Shown here: piece after piece, positions 36,127 through 42,204 of the stretch
How the letters are laid out: every line of letters begins with the position of its first letter
Numbering within the stretch: position 1 is the first letter of the stretch
From: Microcaldota archaeon
GTDB lineage: Archaea > Micrarchaeota > Micrarchaeia > Micrarchaeales > CABMGC01
Direction: 5' to 3'
DNA length: 42,204 bases
NCBI GenBank assembly: GCA_021803245.1
Contig: JAJZLT010000018.1
Coordinates: 1-42,204, forward strand
Translations under genes and position numbers: made by a program
The notes under the pieces: model-generated
What the model saw: only the letters and a program-made list of their open reading frames with translations
The model's database searches: none
Told to the model about the DNA's origin: nothing

Positions 36127-36852
36127 ATGAAAGGAGAACATATCGCTCTTGTTTTTGGGCTTGTAGCCTTCTTAGTTGCGTGCCTTGTGCTTATCTTCAT
36201 AGCGCTGTATCCGAAAGGCATAGCCGGGCAGCAGGGCCGGGGAACTATTACGGTAAGTGCAACAGGCACGGCCTACGCGTATCCGCAGCAGTCTGTGATA
36301 AACCTCATGGTAAACGGCTCCGGACCTTCTAGCTCTGGCGCGGTCGCAAACATCAGCACGACACTTGACCTTGTCAATTCTACACTGGCGAGGTATGACA
36401 ACAACAACGCAAGCGCAATTGAAACTACCTATTATTCGGTATACAGGCCGGTGAACAGCACCGGCTACGTGGCTATAGAGGATGTTAAAGTTACTTTGCC
36501 GCAGATCAGGAATACTACAAGGGCGCTTGCCGACCTCTCCGGCCTTAAAAACGTCTACGTTCAGGATGCATACGCGCAGCTTTCAGCGGAACAGGCAAAC
36601 GCATTGATAGGCAGCGCCCTGAAGAATGCGCTATCAAATGCTACTTATGAGGCAAAAGCGCTTGCGGGTAATTTCTCTGTTTCGCTCGAAAACGTAAGCG
36701 CGTATGCCTATTACAGGATATTCCCTGCAGGCACCTATGAAGGCGCTGCAGGAGAAGCGCAGGGTTCAGGCACATATGGCAGCCAGCAACTCTTCTTCTA
36801 CGGCAAGCAAGGCATAACGGAAAGTGTTGAAGCAACATATTTGTACAGATAA
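36127..36852 (+). CDS. SIMPL (DUF541)-domain membrane-anchored protein
   Basis: N-terminal TM, then GTITVSATGTAYAYPQQSVINLMVNGSGPSSSGAVANIS typical of SIMPL domains; start chosen at MKGEH. Confidence 0.88.
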   Translation: MKGEHIALVFGLVAFLVACLVLIFIALYPKGIAGQQGRGTITVSATGTAYAYPQQSVINLMVNGSGPSSSGAVANISTTLDLVNSTLARYDNNNASAIETTYYSVYRPVNSTGYVAIEDVKVTLPQIRNTTRALADLSGLKNVYVQDAYAQLSAEQANALIGSALKNALSNATYEAKALAGNFSVSLENVSAYAYYRIFPAGTYEGAAGEAQGSGTYGSQQLFFYGKQGITESVEATYLYR

Positions 36853-36916
36853 GCAGGGGCAAGTTCAATGACAGGATATATTAATATAATACACTATTTT
36901 ACAGTATCTTGATGCG

Positions 36917-38548
36917 ATGATTGTGGCTGGCTCTACCAATTCCAATAGCAAGTTCCTCGTTTATGTAGTTATTGCCATTGCAATAATACTTGTTGTATTA
37001 GCAGCATATTATATAAGCTCCAGAGGCGGCTACAATGCAAATGCAGTAAGTCTCAACGCTACCAGAACGCTGACAAACTTAAATAGCGGGATACTGGAGT
37101 ATGGCGGCAATCTGAGATATATGCTTGCTAACAGAAGTGCTTATTATGCTGCATTTGGAAATCAATCGGCATCAGTGGCGCTGTATGCTAATCTTACTGA
37201 AATGGCAAATGGCAGCCAGAGCCTTTCATCTGCATTGAAATTCAGCGGAGTGACGCCTGTTAGCTTGAATAATGCTTATCTGTATCTTTACAGCCCCGAA
37301 GCGAGGGCTAAAGAACTAAATACGCTATCTACTATTGGCTTTGTGATATTCAACACTAGCAACTATACAGTAGTTACTACCCAGAATTTATCCAAGTACA
37401 GCTCGCAGCTTCTTGTGCCGGAGAATGTATCTGACTTGCAATCCTTGTTCGAACTCAACGGATATTCCCTAAACTTTCTTCTCTTAACGAATACCCTTAG
37501 GTCCCTTTTAGAAAGCGGGTATTTTAATGGTTTCAGCAGGTTAGGCATCAGTTCTGGCAACGCTACAATATCCAAACTACCCTCAGAACCCAATCCAGGC
37601 ATAAGCCTTGCCCTATTGCCTTTTCCATCGAAAATGATGGGGACTATTGCGCTTACCACAATAATGAATGGCAGCATTTATGACAGCGTTTCTGGAGCCG
37701 GTGCGCCTATAGGAGATATTGCACTAGGAGAAGTTATATCGCTTAGAAGTGGCTTTGAAGGGGTAAATAATGCAACTTACCTGAACAGGTTATTCTATGA
37801 ACTTTCCCTGGACCAATATTCCTCTTACGAGATGGTGCAGATGCTTTACAACCGCAGTATAGGTCCAAATATAGATTTCTTCGGATACGTTAATGACACG
37901 GCAGTGGTAAATTTAGGGAATATGAACCTGACCGATCCGCAGGTATCGCTTTATATTGATGGGAATAAGGTTAATTATAGCAGGTATTATAATTATCTTG
38001 TAGTATATAACGAGAATCTCAGCGTGGGATACCATACCGTAAAAGCAGTTGTAGACAATTCCACTCTTTCTGCGAGGGTGTATATTGAGCCTGCAGCCCT
38101 TCCTGGAGGCATTTTGGTGAGCCAAAATTACAATAACTCTAACGGCTACCTTACATTTACCATATACAACGTTTTTTCAACGCCTTTAAACATAACAAAC
38201 GTCTCTGTAACCAGAGGCATTGCCAGCTCTTTTTACTCTGGAACTGACCTGGGCAGCTTTAAGTTTCTAAATATTACACAGGCAGCAAACGCTACGCCGC
38301 TTAAGCTGTTAAATGCTTCTTACAGCAGTTTCAACTACCTTAAGGTAACTAATGGCCGGGCTACTACAAATTCAACAACATATGGAATATCCGGGACTGC
38401 ATACAGCATAAAGAAAGACGGCGACTCGGTAACTTTATATTACAATCTAGGGAATGGATGCCCTGCCGAGCAAGATAGAACGTATACGCTTACGTTCAAT
38501 ACAAACTATGGGAACGTGAAGTACCTGCTCTTCGTAGTCTGCTCGTAG
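36917..38548 (+). CDS. Membrane-anchored surface protein, unknown family (543 aa)
   Basis: Single N-terminal TM (VVIAIAIILVVLAAYYI) followed by large Asn/Ser/Tyr-rich ectodomain with many N-x-S/T sequons. Confidence 0.75.
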   Translation: MIVAGSTNSNSKFLVYVVIAIAIILVVLAAYYISSRGGYNANAVSLNATRTLTNLNSGILEYGGNLRYMLANRSAYYAAFGNQSASVALYANLTEMANGSQSLSSALKFSGVTPVSLNNAYLYLYSPEARAKELNTLSTIGFVIFNTSNYTVVTTQNLSKYSSQLLVPENVSDLQSLFELNGYSLNFLLLTNTLRSLLESGYFNGFSRLGISSGNATISKLPSEPNPGISLALLPFPSKMMGTIALTTIMNGSIYDSVSGAGAPIGDIALGEVISLRSGFEGVNNATYLNRLFYELSLDQYSSYEMVQMLYNRSIGPNIDFFGYVNDTAVVNLGNMNLTDPQVSLYIDGNKVNYSRYYNYLVVYNENLSVGYHTVKAVVDNSTLSARVYIEPAALPGGILVSQNYNNSNGYLTFTIYNVFSTPLNITNVSVTRGIASSFYSGTDLGSFKFLNITQAANATPLKLLNASYSSFNYLKVTNGRATTNSTTYGISGTAYSIKKDGDSVTLYYNLGNGCPAEQDRTYTLTFNTNYGNVKYLLFVVCS

Positions 38549-38580
38549 CATTGATTTCGCCGCATCTTACTGCTCACGGT

Positions 38581-39642
38581 TTAGTCCATGAAGCGCGGCC
38601 TTTGGCTCAGCCGCGACCATGATAATTCAGTGTCGTCTTTCTTGCCTGCGTCAAAATCTGAACCGGATACTCCGGTAAAGATGGCTATTACCTCTACCTG
38701 GTCCTTGTAGGAAGGATCCAGCCTGGCGCCCCAGCACACATAGGCATTGTCGGAAACGCTCTCTGTGAGTTTTGTTCCTATCCTGGTTGCTTCTCCAAGA
38801 GTCAGGTCGGTCCCGCCGGTTATATGGAAAAGCACGCCTTTTGCATTCTCCACATTGACATCAAGCAGCTTGTTGTTCATGGTGCTTTTTACAACTTCAT
38901 CGGCGCGGTCATGGCCACTGGCGCCGCCCACGCATATTACAGAGAAGCCGCCTATGCCCATTATGCTGCGCACATCCGCGAAGTCAAGATTCATGAGGCT
39001 AGGCTGGGTTATTGTCTCAGTTATGCCCCTTACCGCCTTAGCGGTTATTTCATCTGCGAGCCTGAAGGTCTTCTCTATAGGCAGATTCGGGTATAGCTTT
39101 ACCAGCCTGTTATTGTCTATTATTATTAGCGTATCGAGGTTTTCCCTGAGCTTCGATATACCGCTCTTGGCAGTGTTTAGCCTTACCCTTTCAAGCGAGA
39201 AGGGAGTTGTTACTATTCCAACAACGATTGCACCCTGCTCCTTTGCTATCCTTGCCACTACCGGAGAGGCTCCGGTGCCCGTGCCGCCCCCCATTCCCGC
39301 AGTGACAAATACAAGATTTTTATCCCGCACTATCTCTGCTATCTTGTCACGCGTAAGTTCAGCGGCGCGCTCGCCGACTTCAGGATAGCCGCCAGCTCCA
39401 AGCCCGCTGGTTATCTCCCTTCCAAGCATTATGCTGCTTATGTTGGAAGGTAGCGTGCTAAGCTGCTTTCCGTCCGTATTTAGGGCATACAGTGACGCCC
39501 CTTTAATGTCTATTGAACTAAGCCTATGTATGGTATTGTTCCCGCCGCCGCCTACCCCTACAACTGCTATCTTTGGCTTGAAAAAATCATCATCGAACTC
39601 GCTTTTCTTCTGCATTATATCTTGAGCATACATACTAGCCAC
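38581..39642 (-). CDS. ftsZ: Cell division protein FtsZ
   Basis: VVGVGGGGNNTIHRL, NTDGKQL, TAGMGGGTGTGASPVVARIAKE tubulin signature, IIDNNRLVKLYPN. Confidence 0.97.
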   Translation of the reverse strand: MASMYAQDIMQKKSEFDDDFFKPKIAVVGVGGGGNNTIHRLSSIDIKGASLYALNTDGKQLSTLPSNISSIMLGREITSGLGAGGYPEVGERAAELTRDKIAEIVRDKNLVFVTAGMGGGTGTGASPVVARIAKEQGAIVVGIVTTPFSLERVRLNTAKSGISKLRENLDTLIIIDNNRLVKLYPNLPIEKTFRLADEITAKAVRGITETITQPSLMNLDFADVRSIMGIGGFSVICVGGASGHDRADEVVKSTMNNKLLDVNVENAKGVLFHITGGTDLTLGEATRIGTKLTESVSDNAYVCWGARLDPSYKDQVEVIAIFTGVSGSDFDAGKKDDTELSWSRLSQRPRFMD

Positions 39643-39725
39643 CGTTTTAACTTCTTATTCAAAAGATAAATAAGTTTCTGAAGCCGTTTTGTATGCAGGT
39701 ATTCCTTTGCGTGTAGGCTACGCAA

Positions 39726-40754
39726 TTAATAATCCTTATAAGATGGCACGACTTTACGGAACGCTCCCTCGAATCTTATGGATTCTGCTTTAATGCATGC
39801 GTCATAGATGCTCTCTTGAACTGCATCAGCTGCCGCCTGGGCTACAGCGTCCAGCATTAGGTAATGGCCGTATTCTCCCGACCATGCTGCAGTGGCAGGC
39901 CCTTTAAACCTTCGCCTTTTGATCTTGCCTGTAGAAAAGGCAAAGACCGTGTCACCGTCCCTGAATGTGTTTAATGGCTTAATTGCCCGGACTTGGCCAT
40001 GCGAAGCTATCTGCGCAACCTTATCGTAATTTTCCCTCGTTTGCAAGTCAATATTAAGCCCTACTATGGAGACAGTCGTATTCGAATTAGTACCTGCACT
40101 GTAAGATTCTTTTTCAAATTTCCTGAATTGCCCGGTTTTAGTATCCCTATTGCCTGCCAGTATTTTTCCATTCGGCAGGATGACGTTACCAACAGCATTT
40201 ACCACAGAAAGGGCGCAGACCATTATACCGTTGCCTAAGTCTATTCTCGAAGAACCTACTCCGGATTTCATACTTAATCTTAAACCGCCTTTTTCATATG
40301 AAAATTTGCCTACGGATGTGCCTGTTCCGGCACCTACATTCCCGCGTTCTACCGGTTTTTCGGTGGCATTTTGTGCTGCTTCGGCTCCATAAAGCGGGTC
40401 ATAAGGGCCTAAAAAAGTACCCAGGTCATAGACTACGGCCCCGCTTACCGAAGGCATACGCTGATTGCCTGTCCTGAAGCCCTTTTTACTCTTGCAGATC
40501 TCCTTGATTATCTCTGCCGCACACGATAAACCGCTTAAACTGCCTCCAGTAATAAATAAGCCATGTCTGTAGAAGTTCATTTTTCCTTCTCTTAGCGAGT
40601 CTGTATTGTAAGTTACAGGGCATCCGCCATAACAGCTATAGCCTACAGGCAAAGCTTTATTAAAAAGTACTGCAGTACATCCGGCCAATTTGTCTTTGTG
40701 TGTCGAGTGCCCTACTTTTACCCCTTTTAATGCCGTTAATGTGCGGTTTTCCAT
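39726..40754 (-). CDS. P1-family peptidase (DmpA / aminopeptidase-D-esterase-like)
   Basis: LKGVKVGHSTHKDKLAGCTAVLF, FITGGSLSGLSCAAEI, GNVGAGTGTSVGK, NSNTTVSIVGLN motifs. Confidence 0.88.
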   Translation of the reverse strand: MENRTLTALKGVKVGHSTHKDKLAGCTAVLFNKALPVGYSCYGGCPVTYNTDSLREGKMNFYRHGLFITGGSLSGLSCAAEIIKEICKSKKGFRTGNQRMPSVSGAVVYDLGTFLGPYDPLYGAEAAQNATEKPVERGNVGAGTGTSVGKFSYEKGGLRLSMKSGVGSSRIDLGNGIMVCALSVVNAVGNVILPNGKILAGNRDTKTGQFRKFEKESYSAGTNSNTTVSIVGLNIDLQTRENYDKVAQIASHGQVRAIKPLNTFRDGDTVFAFSTGKIKRRRFKGPATAAWSGEYGHYLMLDAVAQAAADAVQESIYDACIKAESIRFEGAFRKVVPSYKDY

Positions 40755-40850
40755 CTTAATTCCTATATGCCCATACTATCGCAGTTCAGATATTTAAGTC
40801 TTTATATTCAAGTATTAGTTTATTTATTTTAATATAATATTTATATTAGA

Positions 40851-42080
40851 TTACATAGTGCCTGCAGGATTGCTAGTTTTGATTATCTCGCCCATCAGTA
40901 TCGTCGCATATGAGCCGGCAGGTATGGAAAATGAAACGCTGACAGAATCGCTGCCTTCTACCGCATATGAAGCGTCTTTGATTGGGCTGAAGATGCTTCT
41001 GTATGCGCCCTTCATGCTTAGCTGCGGCAGCGACCTTATCTTGAAGTCTGACTTCGAGATTTTCATGCTTTCGAGTATTTCTTTCTCATAGCTACTTATC
41101 TCCGTTTCCTTCGTCTCGTAGCCTATAAGAGGGGCTGCGATAAAATCGCCGCTTCCGGCATTTAGCGAGTTGGAATCAGGAAAACCGTAGAAGTTCTGCT
41201 TAAAGGACAGACCTGTTTCGAAGTCGTTTGCCTTTATCCTCTCCTCCAGAGCTTTGTTGAAGATCTCTGCCTCGACCGCATGTATGAACATGATTGAGAG
41301 GCCGCGAGGCATTGCTATAAATGCATTGGCGTAATTCTTCTCCTTTGCCAGGTAGGCAATCATTGCGCGTTCTGCGCGCAGGTACCTTGGAAAATATGTT
41401 AATGCCCCAACAAAATCCTGCTCTTCAGCAAGCTTCTTTCTTGCCTCTATCGCATCAGGATTCGATTCGCTTGAAGTTCCTGTCAGGAACTCCATCGCAG
41501 CGCATTCCAGCTCATTTCCGAGTATATGCATGCCTATCTTCGCGTTGTTCATCCGGTAGCCAAACCTCTGCCTGTCAAAATAATTGGGGAATCTGCCGCC
41601 CAGTTCCTCAAGTACCTTCTCCGCATTATCCGGAAAATCTGCGCCACTTACCCTTATCCTGAACTTATTGCCAAGATTCGAGCCCATTGAGACTGCTTCC
41701 CTGCTCTTCCATGCACCGTTTATATTTATGTCCTTTATCATTACTCTCTCAAGCATTTCAGGAACGGTGCCATATATGGAAGCAAGCTGCACTGAGACTG
41801 ATACCTTGTCCTTTGTGCCGGCATAGCTTATCGATTTCCTGCCGCGGTTCACATTTCCTGCTATCTTTATCAGCGCGCTTATAGTATCCCATGACTTTTT
41901 TTCAAGCACGAAAGTTGTGAACTCGCCGTTCTCGCACGGCTCTTCCGAAAGCCCTGCAGGAGAATACCTCATTCCCGGCTCAAGAGCAACCCCCTTCCCG
42001 GTTATCTCCATTACAACAAAATCCTCAGGGGATTTTTTGATCATCCCTCCTGTGCCTTTTGACCTGGAAAAAGTAAGCAA
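40851..42080 (-). CDS. truD: tRNA pseudouridine synthase TruD
   Basis: MIKKSPEDFVVMEI, FVLEKKSWDTISALIKIA, SYAGTKDKVSVSVQ, GNKFRIRVSGAD, NYFDRQRFG. Confidence 0.94.
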   Translation of the reverse strand: MLTFSRSKGTGGMIKKSPEDFVVMEITGKGVALEPGMRYSPAGLSEEPCENGEFTTFVLEKKSWDTISALIKIAGNVNRGRKSISYAGTKDKVSVSVQLASIYGTVPEMLERVMIKDININGAWKSREAVSMGSNLGNKFRIRVSGADFPDNAEKVLEELGGRFPNYFDRQRFGYRMNNAKIGMHILGNELECAAMEFLTGTSSESNPDAIEARKKLAEEQDFVGALTYFPRYLRAERAMIAYLAKEKNYANAFIAMPRGLSIMFIHAVEAEIFNKALEERIKANDFETGLSFKQNFYGFPDSNSLNAGSGDFIAAPLIGYETKETEISSYEKEILESMKISKSDFKIRSLPQLSMKGAYRSIFSPIKDASYAVEGSDSVSVSFSIPAGSYATILMGEIIKTSNPAGTM

Positions 42081-42095
42081 TCAGCCACCCAAAAT

Positions 42096-42134
42096 GTGAC
42101 ATCCTCCCACCCGTGAACGGCGTGGGCTTCCAAT
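42096..42134 (-). mobile_element. IS200/IS605-family (TnpB-associated) right-end / omegaRNA-like hairpin
   Basis: Minus-strand GGAAGCCCACGCCGTTCACGGGTGGGAGGATGTCAC: CCCAC(g)CCG-TTCA-CGGGTGGG stem-loop followed by GGATGTCAC, as in archaeal IS200/IS605 right ends (recalled from general knowledge). Confidence 0.65.
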
Positions 42135-42150
42135 GGTGTTCTTTGATTGG

Positions 42151-42204
42151 TCATCTTGAAGCACCAAGTATAGTTCCTCGTTCAGCGACATCTGCCTTCA
42201 TTGC
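42151..42204 (-). CDS. Possible C-terminal end of a TnpB truncated by the window edge
   Basis: Open frame ...AMKADVAERGTILGASR* ending directly upstream of the right-end hairpin; short, so identity rests on context. Confidence 0.35.
   Translation of the reverse strand, partial: AMKADVAERGTILGASR

Noticed and set aside
38747-39388. 213-aa plus-strand ORF antisense to ftsZ
   Set aside because: Shadow ORF opposite strongly conserved FtsZ motifs.

Overview
This window looks like archaeal chromosome. The gene set suggests a DPANN/Micrarchaeota-like lineage, but that placement is inferred from gene content only. Genes are densely packed on both strands. Recognisable housekeeping genes: uL15 and uL30, aspS, gatA, gatB, gatC, an asparaginase, alaS, a FEN-1 nuclease, an MBF1-like factor, a site-2 protease, carS, pyrF, ftsZ, truD, a TrmJ-like methyltransferase, a beta-CASP nuclease, acylphosphatase, an intron-containing tRNA-Tyr and a tRNA-Gly. 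Observations most worth following up: (1) a cab-type beta-carbonic-anhydrase-like gene next to a solitary NuoM/MrpD-like proton-channel subunit, which resembles the DAB energy-coupled carbonic anhydrase logic; (2) a HAD phosphatase split by a -1 frame change exactly at a canonical A_AAA_AAC slippery heptamer; (3) a double-AAA Cdc48-like ATPase with a large polytopic membrane N-terminus; (4) an asparaginase-gatC-gatA-gatB-bacterial-type aspS operon divergent from an AsnC/Lrp regulator, with a perfect 14-nt tandem repeat in its promoter region; (5) an IS200/IS605 (TnpB) right-end/omegaRNA-like hairpin at the window edge, abutting the 5' end of truD; (6) a 38-aa highly basic micro-ORF downstream of FEN-1 that is absent from the ORF track; (7) a 246-codon coiled-coil ORF with no ATG/GTG/TTG start before residue ~181. 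No CRISPR array, rRNA or complete mobile element was found.
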